From: Trileptium ribeirensis
Taxonomy: Eukaryota; Nematoda; Enoplea; Enoplida; Thoracostomopsidae
NCBI GenBank assembly: GCA_030248225.1
Contig: JASANE010000442.1
Span: 93,647-157,646, forward strand
Length of the DNA stretch: 64,000 nucleotides
Direction of reading: 5' to 3'
A model generated the notes under the pieces. That model did no database searches, had not been told where the DNA came from, and was given only the letters and a program-made list of their open reading frames with translations. The position numbers and the translations under genes are program-made. Positions 44,856 to 56,720 of the stretch are shown in pieces. The first letter of the stretch is position 1, and the number at the start of each line of letters is the position of its first letter.

Positions 44856-46402
44856 GGGCTTTCTAAAGCCCGACAGAGGCTAGTGCTCCGTCCCTAACTG
44901 CAACGTCGGTCCGAGCTCAAGCAGCGGCATGAGCACCGAACGATCTACTACCTGCAAATTTGTAAGCCATAATCATAGTCAAAACAAGCTAACAACTCCA
45001 TATGGTTTCGTGGTGAAATTTTACCGTGGTCAGCTCAGGAAAAATTCACAAGCCCTAACTCAAAAGCAACAGATCACGTAAAACATGGACGAGAAGCGCC
45101 CAGCCTGATTTGCCTTACCTATGACCACGGGGAATCAGAAGGACTTCGACCTTGGTGCCTACATTTCATCACGATCCCGCGCAATGGCCCACAACGCCTA
45201 AGACGGAACTCGACACACGGAGGTTTGTCAAGGGATTTGTGAAAACATGACCCTCAGTTGAGGGGGGGAGGGCGTGCAACGACTGAAGTGAAACTAGTCT
45301 ACTGGGCAAGGGCCTCGCTAATGTCGACCGAAATCCTCAATCGATGGATCGTCACTGTTACATCCGGGGAAAGTAAACCCCCATGTTTCAGGTTGTCCTA
45401 CTCAGGTTCACTTACAGTCTTTGATCCGGGGTGGCAAAAGCCAAAACCCCCTTCGCGGGACCTAGGAGGTCTGCGCGGTCCTCCGGATGCCGTCTCCAAT
45501 TCAAACGCGAAAACTCAGAACACGGGAAAGCAATCGAACAAACGTAGAAAATAACTAAAATAATGCGTCGGAGCCGGTCAGTAAAGTCGACCGAACTCCG
45601 CGCTGTCGAAGTGGAACTGATTCCAAAAGACGATGCGGTAGTCGTCGCCTCAAAATTTTCGGCTATGTTGAAGGATAGCGATTTTGTCGCTATCCAATCG
45701 GTGATGATCTTTTGACGCCCACTTTTTCGAGTTCAAACCCGGGCGCCCAATCGAAAAATTCCCAAGATTTTAATTTTGACAGCTATCGTAAACCCTGGGT
45801 CCCCTTTAGAGAGAGTCGGCTTCAATCGAAATCGCCGACATCAAATTTAAACCCTCCGAATACTCGGAGGTCGACCATCTGTGAATTTTAGCCCAAATTC
45901 CAACGAGATCTTGAACCTCGTCCATCTTTACTTTTAAATTTACGTCAGAAATTTATCTAGAGATCATCACTCAGATCTCTTAAACCTCTTACCTAATCCT
46001 AAATTACCCGTTATCACCCTAACTGTTCTACAAAAATGGTTGGGTCACCCGTCAAATTCGAAATTTTGAATCTTCTTCCCCATACAAAACACTCGGATTA
46101 AGCTGGAAATCGGTCCTCATTTCAGGACAGATTAGTCTTCTGGTCCTCATTCATCAAATTCCCACCAGCTAACTTGTCGATTTAAAGTCAAATTCCTGCT
46201 ATTTAGCGAGTTGGCTTCCCCATCCATCAGCTAATTAAGCTTATTAACAGTCCATCTGGGGCCAAATTTTACTGCCACATCCATGGTAAACGTGCAAACA
46301 TTGCACGTTTACATGTCAGCTTACAAGATAAAGCCAAACATTCCTAACATTCCTAGCTGATGGCTTTTCAAATATCCCGCCTGGACGTCTTTAGACGTCC
46401 AG
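44856..46402. other. Segment with a series of strong perfect hairpins
   Basis: Perfect stems with short loops occur at 44856-44871 (7 bp), 45673-45695 (9 bp, GGATAGCGA), 45853-45870 (7 bp), 45959-45980 (7 bp), 46286-46312 (12 bp, GTAAACGTGCAA with a 3-base loop) and 46381-46402 (10 bp, CTGGACGTCT with a 2-base loop). No coding frame accounts for them. The segment is less AT-rich than its flanks and has no recognisable LTR or transposase. Confidence 0.6.
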
Positions 46403-47459
46403 AAAATGGGGACCGAAGGTGGGAATGAGCTCATTTCGCGGTCTGGGGCGCAGCACATTCCTATGTATCCTCTGAGCTACCGGGGGTCCTATTCAGGAAC
46501 TCCCAGAGCCCACGGGAGGGACCTAAACATACCCCCCGTCCTTCCTAGTCATATGCGTCCAGTCCGTTCGTAAAACTTACAAATTTAGCAGCATTTTACA
46601 TATATTGTCCTCGTCCGTCCTGTTTTTTTGTCATGTTCTTACATACTCTATATATATCTATATCCCTATATACATACACATGTACATACAATACTCATGA
46701 GCACATAAACACACACTACACATGAGACACACAGGCGACCTGAGCGACAGAAAGCTCGCTCAAGTTCACACCCGAAACACGCAGAACAACAACAACTGCA
46801 CAACCACACAGCAAAAACAACAACAACGACAAACACAACACAACCACGACGACCACAACAGCGACAGCCGACCACAGGAGTCGGTTAGAGAGAGAGAAAA
46901 CGGAAAAGAAGGGGCACGGGAAGGGAGGCGGGACAGGGGTATCCCGAGGGATTTTCGAGGGGCTGGGGCAAAATTCGGTCCCAGGACGAAGAACGTGGCC
47001 GACCGATACCAAACACGAGGGGGGTGGACGCAGTGGCGGGTCGGGACCCAATTTTGGGTTCCGACATATATTAGTATACAGGGATTCAGCGGGCTTTCCT
47101 GCGCTAACGGTTGGGCGGAGCGACGCGCGCCGGGCATCGTTGAACTCGCCTTGGAAAGGCGATTCAAACGAGGGGTGATTTTCCTGCGTTAACGGCGGCG
47201 GTTAGAGGGGCACTAAAATCGTTGCGGATAGGGCGAGAGTCGATAGTGGTAGGGGCGCTTTGGTCGGCCGTCCCGGGTTACCGGGGCAACGGACGGAGGC
47301 CCGCCGGGCATTTTTGGAGAGGTCTCGACGTGGTGAATACAACGAGGAGCGATTTGCCCACTTTCGAGTTAGGGATAAATTTTCGGTTGGTTTGTACCCA
47401 CTTTCAGTCGGTATGCCAAATTGGGAACACTTTGACCGGTTATAGTGAACTAGCGAGCA

Positions 47460-47511
47460 GGCGGGCTGCGACCCGCCGTATATCGTTGTACTCGCCAAAA
47501 GCAGGCGAGTA
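47460..47511. other. Two perfect hairpins at the outer end of the left arm
   Basis: GGCGGG, 6-base loop, CCCGCC (47460-47477), and TACTCGCC, 7-base loop, GGCGAGTA (47489-47511). Both stems are also present in the mirror copy near 63840-63895. They extend the hairpin-rich segment to the left. Confidence 0.6.
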
Positions 47512-48869
47512 GAATGAGGTGTCGCATGAGCCCATTTAGGGTCTAGGGTCAAATTCGGAATTGGTACAAACAGACGGCATTTTATGTTGACTTTTCGTAG
47601 TACATTATAAAGCAGGGAAATAAGTTATAGAGCAGCGGGATGACTGGTCAGATCGAGACCCGTCTGGCCTCGTCAGATGCCTAAATGGGTAGACTACTTA
47701 AAAACGTGCATACTTTCAATCAGCGATCCGCTGGTTATAAGAAAACCCGGTTGCTAGGGCGCTGGTCAAGCCATTTTGGGGCGTTCAAGATGCTATCAAA
47801 AAGGGGAATTTGTCCGGTGGGAGGGGGAAATAGAAGTGCCGGGACGGGAAAATCAAGTAGCACACATGAACACACACATATATCGCTATATGTCCATATA
47901 TATATATATATTTAGGTGATGTCTACTTGGAACCATGGTCACCAGCAAAACCTAGCTTAAGTATTGGCTGTTGATTGAATGCTTGCCTGTTTGTCCCTAG
48001 AATATCTCAGGAAATCCTCCAGCGATTTGCGATATTTTTAGCTCGTTCGAAAGCCAAAAAATTCTCTACCGAAAAGTACTCAAGGCATTTTCGGTAAATC
48101 TGAACCGTTGGACGGTTACGGGCCGATAAACAGGCCCGATGTCCATTGTTTCCAAATATTCGGGAACTACCGTAACCCGTTTGTTTCAGCTTACTTTCGC
48201 GACCATTAAGCTATAGTTTGCTTGAACCAGGTAAAACCAATACTTTCGATTTTGATTACTTGTGCGGTAATGGTCTGGTTCAATCAACCAGTGGCCTCCT
48301 ATTCCCGGGCTGTCGGAAATTTGAAATTTCAATGGGGGAAATAGGGGCTAGTGGTCGAGTTCCGTTCGAGTTGTCGGTCCTGGCCAGTTAAACATTCTCC
48401 TATCTTCCTCGTCTTTCTGAGTTCTTACAGCTAACCGAAGTAAAGTTTCTCTGGGCTCACCTGAGCCTGTCCCAAGATACGAATATACGACAGATCATGC
48501 AATGGCAAAGGTTTACAAATATGCGATAGATCATGCAATGGCAAAGGTTACGCAAACGGCATAAATATAACAAAGGCAGAACGCGTAACAGTAAACAACA
48601 CATTTATCGATAACCATGGCACCCTGCGACACCTGAAAACTTTATTCCCGTAAACTCTGTCTGGTGCGATTTGAGGTGCATTTGATCAATTTCAGCATCG
48701 AAATCACGTAAAAGACACGTAACGGGCCGGAACGGGCCTGTTACATATATTGATGCTTTAAATGTGTATAAAACCCCAAGGCCCAAACCAAGCTGAGGGG
48801 TGTGACGTTCTATCGGCAAAAAAGGTCATCTCAGTGCGTGCAGTTTCGGAGGCGGCAGCTCTGACTTAG

Positions 48870-48960
48870 TTTTAGGCTTATTATAGGTACCCCAGCTTAC
48901 ATTAAGATTCAGGTTTAGGCTTAGTATATCGCGGCCGGTACAGCCCGCATTTAGCTTCCG
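48870..48960. repeat. Partial copy of repeat family G
   Basis: It contains 'TTTAGGCTTAGTATATCG' and neighbouring words shared with the G copies at 29395 and 36748. Clean termini are not visible. A mirrored version is near 62515-62600. Confidence 0.5.
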
Positions 48961-49339
48961 TCCCCTGAGCTTGAATTTAGAGAAAGTTCTTACACACGAT
49001 ATCCTTTACGCACAGCAAATCCAGTCAAATTTTGACTAATGAGACGGTCCTTTTTATCCGTAAGCTTGAGTTTCATTTTAACTCGATTTGAGTCAAACTT
49101 TGCCTCAATCTGAGTAAAGGTTATGGACTGTATTCCTGTTTCATTGGTTATGCTAAAACCTCGATAGCGTGTTTTCTTTAGCTCATAGCACTGGCATGTA
49201 TTATTCATTTAATAATTTGCATGATTGATAAGTAGTACATAATGTTTACAATATTTGTAATGTAATCGCTGTGATTCCGAAAAGTATTTTTCAGCATTAA
49301 TTACATTGTTTGGAATTGGTATCTACAAAGCCCTCTCGA

Positions 49340-50330
49340 CGGAATTCTCATTTTTAACCGCTTCCCGCATGAATTGTCTTACTCGGAATTTTGTCTATTC
49401 TGGTCTTTTCTTGTGACCAACACCAACATGTTCATTTCGACGGTCTTAAGCTTCCTTGAGTCAGCAATCTTAGATGTCCAGCACACATCACCCTACAGTA
49501 TATCGGGTCTCATTATTGTCGAATAGCGCTCTTCAGTTTCAGTGGAATTCGCCAGAGGGGGCATCGCGGTATATCTATACCTGATCTTCAAGGGTTTCGC
49601 GATTACTATCGATCACTGCGAAGTCATTCGCAAACTACATATCCCATGGCTCTTTGGCGTTGACGTTCCAGGCCGGTACGTGCATGATTATAATAAACAG
49701 GAAGGGGCTAAGTGTTGCCTCGTGGTGCATACATACTGTTATCGGGAAGGGTTGAGAACGACTTTATCTGCATCGGCTGTGTATTGTAGTGTTTCAGAAC
49801 ATGTTCTCGAAGAGTTCTATGTACATACCCTTCGGAAACTTTGTTTCTACGGAGATACGACCATATGGAGTCTCTGTGTTCCCGTGTCATACGCTTTATC
49901 TAAGTCGACGAATACCGTATGGATGTCTTTGGGTCTTTGCCCTTCTCGCTAAACTTTTTCATCAGTATCCGCAGGTGCCAGGCGGTGTATGTTGTGCTTC
50001 ATCCGCTTCACAATCCAAATTGGAGATCGTCAACGGGAACGGACTTTCGAAGTCTGTAGTTTTATCATGCGACTCAGCAGCTATATTCCATAGAAGTTCT
50101 GACAGTCTTGCGAGCCGTTCTAGTTCTTATATATTGGTACAAGGTCATTTCTTCTCCAATGATCACATTTTAGGTATTTCAGGCACATGTTCACTGTGCC
50201 CAGAAGCATCTCCAATCCAGCTTCTTTCAGAGATGTCCATAATTCTATCCGGATGGTGTCCAGGACTGTGCTTTTGGAACTACCCATTTTCGAAACATGA
50301 ACGAGGACTTCACATTTCCTGATTTGTTCT
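49340..50330 (-). pseudogene. RTE/CR1-like non-LTR reverse transcriptase relic
   Basis: On the minus strand, across several frames, the order of motifs is that of an RTE/CR1-type non-LTR RT. First comes 'RRNDLVPIYKN' with 'QDCQNFYGI' (about 50165-50085). Motif A is 'HTVFVDLDKAYDT' (about 49925-49885). Motif B is 'EATLSPFLFIII' (about 49715-49683). Motif C lies near 49640 but reads F-A-N-D instead of Y-A-D-D and has a stop beside it. A C-terminal 'VTRKDQNRQN' segment follows (about 49430). Many stops and shifts and the changed catalytic pair show it is dead. The endonuclease domain is not seen. Confidence 0.82.
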
Positions 50331-51264
50331 ACGGCCCTTCTACCGGCGTATGATGTTCTACCTGGAGAATGTATATATCGTGCTATGAGGTTAGACGTGC
50401 TATATGGTAAAAAATTAAGGATATCAGCTTATTCGTTCACTTGATGTAGTCGTTGTAATAAATTAGTATAATTGTAGTCGCTGCAGTTATATGGTAACGT
50501 AATATTGAGACAGTATGATCCATCTTTAGGTGAAAGTTTGCAACTACTGGTTTCTAATTTGGAACCTCTTTCGGCGTGCCTTGCTTAGAGAAGTATTTGT
50601 CAATCTGTTAATGATTCCTACGCTACAGTTACCTTTGCCTATAACGCGTAAGAACATGAGTATGTATCCACCTTTGAGTTAATGAACTGGTGTTGTCATA
50701 CCTACTTTTTGCAGAATTAACGTTTAGTTTGGCAAACCCAACAGTAATAATATATATTTTTGTGGTGCCATATGGAAAATATATATTAATTATGTTAAAA
50801 TATATATTTTCGATAATGACACCGTTTCATTTGCTGTTTCCGAAATTGTATTATTATCGTATGGTCGCATGGCACAGTCTGTGCAAGGCAGTGCCTCGGT
50901 CGTGTAATCCCACCTGCCCCCTATGAGCATGCATGCACAAAACCTATTTTAAAACAAAGTCAGATCACGATTTGCTAATTATGATCTGCAGCTTGGAATT
51001 GATTTGTACAATTTGACTCAGTTTTGTGAAGTTCACAAGTGAAAGCAATAGTGGTTTTGCGCTGTGACATATTCACAATATAAAAATATAGCTCAATGTT
51101 TAAAAGTATAGACTTTACTCAAAATCATAAAGTTACTTGATTTAATAAATTTCGGTAATATGAACCGAGTGCGTTATGAATAATTATTTTGAATATAATT
51201 GATAATTGGAAACTCAACCTCTTCTTGAAACAGCCAAACCAGAAACACTACCAATTTGAAATAC

Positions 51265-51568
51265 GATATTGTAAAAGCTTAAAGCTGCACACGACTGATA
51301 ACATGGAATATTCGGCAGATAATAATACTGACCAAAGTACTTTGCAAGAATATATATTGCACTAATGAGACGTTTGTTGCATTTAAATCACAATATTGTA
51401 TAAAAAACTTTTTCAGGATATTGTAAAAGCTTAAAGCTGCACACGACTGATAACATGGAATACTCGGGAGATAACAGTGCTCACCGAAGTACTTTGCAAG
51501 AATATATATTGCACTAATGAGACGTTTATTGCATTTAAATCACAATATTATATAAAAAACCTTTTCAG
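51265..51568. repeat. Two-copy tandem repeat, 152-bp period
   Basis: The block starting 'GATATTGTAAAAGCTTAAAG' at 51265 recurs at 51417. Both copies contain 'CTGCACACGACTGATAACAT' and 'CACTAATGAGACGTTT'. A degraded mirror is in the right arm near 60100-60380. Confidence 0.9.
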
Positions 51569-51840
51569 GATTAATATTATAAAGTCTTTTTTGTTGAGCT
51601 GATAAATGAAATTTCCTAGCGTTAAACAGCTGAAACTCGTCATGAGGATCTGGAATGGAGCGTATACAGCAGTTTGTGCTCCACAGCTGCTGCAACGTTG
51701 CAAATTAAGCTTCCTGAGACTCTGAATGTACCATTGGCAGTATATTAATTTCAGAGTTTCTTTCATTTTTATGACTTATCAAAACCGTAGAACACTTTAA
51801 TTTTTACTCTTATGACCAAAAAGATGAAACGTGAAATTTA

Positions 51841-52125
51841 TAAATCACAACATTTAATGAAGTGTCACAGTTTTTGGTTGTGTAGCCTACGCGAGGAGAG
51901 TCGCTGACCAAGGTTAAATTATTATGAGTTTAAATCTAAATCACAACATTTAAAGAAGTGTCACCGTTTTGATTATGTAGCCTACGCAATGAGAGCCGCT
52001 GACCAAAGTTAAATTATTATGAGGTTAATTATAAATCACAACATTTAAGGAAGTGTCACCGTTTTGGTTGTGTACCCTACGCAATGAGAGTCGCTGACCA
52101 AGGTAAATTTATTATGATGTTAATT
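51841..52125. repeat. Three-copy tandem repeat, about 95-bp period
   Basis: Copies start at 51841, 51937 and 52032 with 'TAAATCACAACATTTAA', then 'GTGTCAC.GTTTTGGTTGTGTA' variants and 'GAGAGTCGCTGACCAAGG'. They are mirrored in the right arm near 59570-59830 with extra indels. Confidence 0.9.
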
Positions 52126-53211
52126 ATAGCCAAATGGTATCTGAATGGATACAACAGAGTTTCTATGACACTGATATTCGTCCAATTACATAAAAATCTT
52201 TTAGTACGAATACGAGCTTAGTGTTGGTGAAAAAGCATTTGGTTTGCTTGTTTACTCACGAACTCAAAATTTTTCCCACGCGCAACTCCGCGACTGACTT
52301 TACGGTTCAGAACATTAGATTCAACTATTGTTTTAGATTGTTGAGTATTGTTGGTTTTCTCAATTTCATTTAGAATCTTAACCGAGACGTTTTGATACTA
52401 GTATATATTAAATCTGATGTATATCTATATAAGTGTATATATACATATATATAATAGATATTAAAATTTGAAGTTTGACATAATATCATGCCTAATTGAC
52501 AATAACTCACCGTTTTCCAAGGCATATCTTAATTAGCAAAATTTAACACAATGTTATCCATTGTTGTAGCAAAAATCAAAACAGTTCAGCAGTAGTCCTA
52601 TAAGAAATACAGCCAAAGTATATAATTCTGAGGATCGTTCGCGTTTTATCGCTTTACGAAAAAAAATTCGCTAATGAGTCGGGTTCGGAGGCTTTCAATA
52701 ATTAAATTATAGCTAATATTTACAAACATGCACTACTGATCGGACATCAAATAACAACAAAACCACAGTTGTACAACTCGCAATAACCAAATCATCTTGT
52801 TTCAAGATGTACATAAGACCAAAATATGTGGAATTGCTACTTACGACGGTCTATGGTTTGGAAACAAGGAGTAATGAAGCCCAAACAGCTGAAATAAGCT
52901 TGAAAATCTAGTCTCTTTCCAGAACTATGGTATTGTAGAATTAAGCCTTATCATGGAGATGTTGGAGAGAGGAAGTAGGTTAGTTTTTGTCCATCTAAAA
53001 TGTCACTATATATCAGGAGCTGCAGCAACTTATGAGAGTGATTTTAGAAGTTCGGTAAAATGAAGCCCAGCAAGCAAGTGGATTTTTGCTAGTCTGCTTT
53101 ACTACGCCTTCCATCTAACAAGTTTGTGTTAGGAAAGAATGATTCAGGTCAAAACATCTATCAAAAACATAGGAATGGATTTGTCAACAGTGTTCAAGCT
53201 TCATCACAAAA

Positions 53212-53418
53212 CTGCCCAATGTGACTTTTAAGGGTGGAAGTGAAACAGATGCTATGCCATTCTCGACATACTTAGCCTAAGCTTTACCCTAAGCTCTTTC
53301 CTTATGTGCGGCTTGTCCTAAGCCTGAGCCTAAATGGAGGCTGCCGGCTCCCGAACCCCCAGCTCCAAGCTGATCTTTTCTCCCATGACATAACGTCCCG
53401 CCCTGAAGGTGACATGAG
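53212..53418. mobile_element. Repeat family G copy, TCACAAAA flanks, downstream of the astacin gene
   Basis: It is flanked by TCACAAAA on both sides (53204-53211 and 53419-53426). Inside are the family words 'GCCATTCTCGACATACTTAG' and TTAGGC-like repeats. The 8-bp duplication agrees with the flank seen at 36748 and suggests a hAT-like origin. The terminal repeats themselves are weak. Confidence 0.72.
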
Positions 53419-53520
53419 TCACAAAACCTATGCGATTGATAAGAAATACTCATATTTGGTTCCTATACAGTAAATTTATTCCAGTAGCTCACAATTTCGG
53501 ATTTGCAAAAATGTTTGAAG

Positions 53521-53777
53521 TTACGAACAAAATCTGCATGCTTTTCTGCAGTAAATTTTCATATAATTGTAATAGTTGACGCATTCGTTTCGGCTTGACC
53601 AATAATTACAAAACCGGTGGTCGTTCGTACACACGTTATGCCCGGTTCCTGTTCCACAATTACCGATATTGCACGATTTCCGGCAGTAAATCCGCATATA
53701 GCCAGCGTATCGTTCACATTCGCCGTGCTCACTCCAGTACTCGCAGTGTCGACTTTGATCTTCACAATCGCCTGGTC
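53521..53777 (-). CDS. Last exon of astacin-type metalloprotease: two ShKT domains
   Basis: The minus-strand frame ends with TAA right after the last cysteine codon. It encodes two ShKT domains in tandem, each with six cysteines in the C-x6-C-x7/8-C-x10-C-x3-C-x2/4-C pattern. The first includes 'CEYWSEHGEC' and 'YMRIYCRKSC', the second 'CNYWSSRNEC' and 'YMKIYCRKAC'. The exon probably begins at 53777, after a TTTTAG acceptor, in phase 1. This joins in frame with the phase-1 donor at 55186. ShKT domains fold as small disulphide knots; C-terminal to astacin they are thought to act in substrate or matrix binding in a secreted protease. A toxin role is not implied. Confidence 0.85.
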
Positions 53778-55185
53778 CTAAAATTGACCTCAGTAGTTGA
53801 CAAATTGATCTAGTAAAATAAATTTTGCAACAACTGTGTCGTAACACCAATCCTTTAATAGCAAGAGCTATATCTACCACTTATTGAAAACCTTATGGTC
53901 TTACTAATATCATAACTATTTGGGGCAAGCCATAGGACGCTTGTTTAACAATTATTTTGTATGGTAACTCCAATCATTTTGCAAGAGCTAAATGTATCAC
54001 TTATCGAAAACATATTGTAGCTAAGTAATCTGTGTTCAATAAAAGAGTATCGTAGAAAATTATTTACGTTCAATTTCTATTTAAGGCTGGAGACCGCTGT
54101 TTCGTTCTTTGGATTGAAAGATGCTGTTTTACTTATTGGTTTCGACAGAAATTTGCCCACCTTTGATGTGAGAGCCATACGTGCATTCTCTGCATTGCCC
54201 GGAATCATTTTACCATTTGGCCTAAATGACTATCTTATCCTATTTGACAGAAAAAAACCAAAGTGCCGTGGATATATAATGTAGATTCACAAATTAATAT
54301 GACGCTCTGTAGCAGATGATATATATACACAGTTAATAGTACGTAATGGCGCGTGATAGCTGTACGTTATGCAACACCATTTGGATTGATTGGAAAACTA
54401 GATATTAGACAGTTGAGTTAGGAACATTTTTTATACATTCATAGTATCGCGGCATACCCTTAGTCAAAAGCTGAAATGAGTTGTTTGATTATGCAAATAA
54501 ATGGCAGATTTACATATAAAGAGATTTCTGTACATTTTTATTTTATTTTTTCAAAACAAATTTCTGGAAATTTTTTTATCCCATTTTCTAGCAATGTATT
54601 TATCAAGACCTGCTGGCCATCAATGAGATTCTAAGGTAACTTAGTTTCAGTAAAATAGCCGTAACGAAATTGTGTAGGCCATTAGATAACGCTTTGACAA
54701 AAAATGAGCCATTATCAAGTTATGGTTTGTAATAGCAGAATTTAAGCAGATTTGATGCTAAAATTCAAAGTTTTGCTGATTTATTTAGTATGACTACATT
54801 CTGGCGGAAATATGTATTGTTGCCACACAAAGGCAAGTAATTTTCATCAAATCTATCAATCATAATTAGTCTAGTTCATAATTACTGGCGATAAAAGCAA
54901 ACTACTGCTGATTTCAACCTGAAACATGGTGTTGGTGTATATCATTTGCAGTAACATCTAAAAACAATGAGTGATTTCAAGGCTACGTGTACACTTTTAT
55001 AGTGAGCACACCAGCGTGTCTATGATTTTTAGAGTTTAGTTCAGCAACTACAGGAATAATATCTTTAAATCTTTGTTTTGAATATATGTTTGGTATTACC
55101 TTTTGGAAAAAACGTGGATAATAAGTTTAATAAGTTTATATTTTATGACACGACATAAAATTGACATATTGCTGTATACCTATAC
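53778..55185 (-). other. Putative intron of the astacin-ShKT gene
   Basis: It is bounded by a GTATAG donor (after CCAG, exon end 55186) and a TTTTAG acceptor (before 53777). Both sides are phase 1 and form a Gly codon when joined. Its 1.4 kb are AT-rich with no other feature seen. Confidence 0.7.
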
Positions 55186-55325
55186 CTGGAGCTGACGTTG
55201 TTGTTGGTTTTTTATTTTCAGGACATCCAAAAAGCCGATTTAGTTTGACGACATCATTCCCGCTCATTCCGTTACGTTGTCCAATACTTTCGCCGTTCTT
55301 TGTTACAATTGTCGGCAAGCCATTT
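55186..55325 (-). CDS. Exon of astacin-type zinc metalloprotease, C-terminal part of the catalytic domain
   Basis: The minus-strand exon encodes 'NGLPTIVTKNG' and 'IGQRNGMSGNDVVKLN.LFGC'. These match the end of the astacin (M12A) domain just after the Met-turn, including the conserved 'IGQR..(L/M)S..D..K.N..Y/F.C' with its final disulphide Cys. A Thr/Pro-rich tether (KPTTTSAP) follows before the donor site. The acceptor is probably the AG at 55327-55326. Upstream exons, with the propeptide and the zinc site HExxHxxGxxH, are not present between here and the inverted-repeat axis at 55960. The gene as seen here is therefore cut off by the palindrome. Confidence 0.82.
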
Positions 55326-55914
55326 CTTTAACGATATGATACATAAGTAAACACCAGTTTGTCATATTTTTTATTTTAATTTTAAAAAAGCACAGAACGA
55401 TTTATAGTAGCCTCCGCTTATGAACCAATAAATAAAAAAATGAACTTTTTACAAGCGATTAGAATATAAATTACAATGTAAAAGTTAAACCTTTTGCGCA
55501 GGTAAAAACGGATTTCTTTCAAACACATCCCTTCACAGCGTGAATCGTTTTTACAACAAGCATTAATCCTGACCTAAATTTAGCAACCACCATCAGGAAA
55601 ACTTTAAAAGCTCTTCAGCACATTTACAAGTATTATTTGCTTGATGAGATGAAAAAGCTTTGTTGAATTTAAAGATTCGATGTTGTAGTGATCAGGTTTC
55701 AAACAGATCAATATTAATCTTGATCCATGACCCTCGTTGACCCGCAACCTGGTAGTCCATGCCTTTCTGACAAAGCTTAACCCGGATTCCAAACTGCCAC
55801 AATGTATATAACCCAAAATACTGTGAAGTCCATATAGCTCACTTTATTGACAGCATTTGTTGTTAGATCTGTGACGTAAGACGCAGCCTTTTGAGCAACC
55901 GTTTTTAGGACGGC

Positions 55915-56007
55915 AGACGGAATGACGTCCTGGACGACGTTTACCTGCTTAAAAATAGCGTTTCGTACTATTACGCAGCCAAACCTGCAATCGTCCACAG
56001 GAATGTT
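55915..56007. other. Centre of the giant inverted repeat
   Basis: About 93 bases separate the last clearly matching positions of the arms. Even here short words pair across the centre (for example 'GGACGA' with 'TCGTCC', 'CTGC' with 'GCAG'), so the true loop is close to zero and the central bases look error-rich. No adaptor-like or hairpin-linker sequence is visible. Confidence 0.8.
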
Positions 56008-56572
56008 GCCGTCTAAAAACGGTTGCTAAAAAGGCTGCGTCTTGCGTCACAGATCTAACAACAAATGCTGTCGATAAAGTGAGCTATATGGACTTCACAG
56101 TATTTTGGGTTATATACATTGTGACAGCTAAACGGTAATTTTTGTCAGAAGGCATGGACTCCGCTTCCCGGTCAACAATTACAAGTGGATAGAGATTCAT
56201 ATTTGATCTGTTGATCGCTACAACATCGAATCTTTAAATTCAACAAACAGTGCTGAGTAAGCAAAATAATACTTGTAAAATGTGCTGAAGAGTTTAAAGT
56301 TTCCCTCAATCGGTGATTTTTGCTAAATTTGGTCCAGATTAATGCTTGTTGTAAAAACGATTCAGCTGTGAAGGGATGTGTTTGAAAGAAATCCGTTTTA
56401 CCTCGCAAAAGGTTTGACTACATTGTAAGTTATTTATATTCTAATCGCTTGTAAAAAGTTCGATTTTTATTTGGTTCGTAAGCGGAGGCTACTATAAAAT
56501 CGTTCTGTGCTTTTTAAAATTAAAATAAAATATGTGAGAAAATCATGTTTACTATGTATCATATGCGTTAAA

Positions 56573-56720
56573 GAAAAATGGCTTGCCCGACAATTGTAAC
56601 AACAAAGAGCAAAAGCTGGACAAAAACAGGAATGATATTCGCAAACTAACAAGCTTTTTGGAAAATGTACCTGAAATAAAAAAGACAGACGTGAGCTGCC
56701 CAGGTATATCTCTATACAGT
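56573..56720 (+). pseudogene. Mirror copy of the astacin exon, frame broken
   Basis: It corresponds to 55186-55325. The start of the exon ('AATGGCTTG', 'ACAATTGTAACAA') is recognisable, but indels destroy the frame within a few codons and the conserved IGQR segment is scrambled. Confidence 0.75.

Larger units (their letters stand above)
47346..55914. repeat. Left arm of a giant inverted repeat
   Basis: The sequence from 47346 rightwards is mirrored by 63988 leftwards, and 55801-55914 is mirrored by 56008-56120. Intermediate anchors agree: the RTE relic, the ShKT exon, the 95-bp tandem repeats and the TATATA tract. This arm has the better reading frames. Between the listed items (for example 50331-51264 and 52126-53211) I see nothing recognisable. 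The match may go on to the left of 47346, because the mirror reaches the window edge. Confidence 0.93.

Noticed and set aside
46722..47192. Open frame rich in Asn, Gln and Thr
   Set aside because: It has low complexity (CAA/AAC-rich DNA), overlaps equally open frames on the other strand and matches no family.
49542..50322. Plus-strand open frames of 136 and 177 codons
   Set aside because: They are shadows of the minus-strand non-LTR reverse transcriptase relic, whose motifs are clear.
55604..55998. Upstream exons of the astacin gene in two minus-strand open frames
   Set aside because: No HExxHxxGxxH zinc site or Met-turn is visible, and the region runs straight into the inverted-repeat axis.
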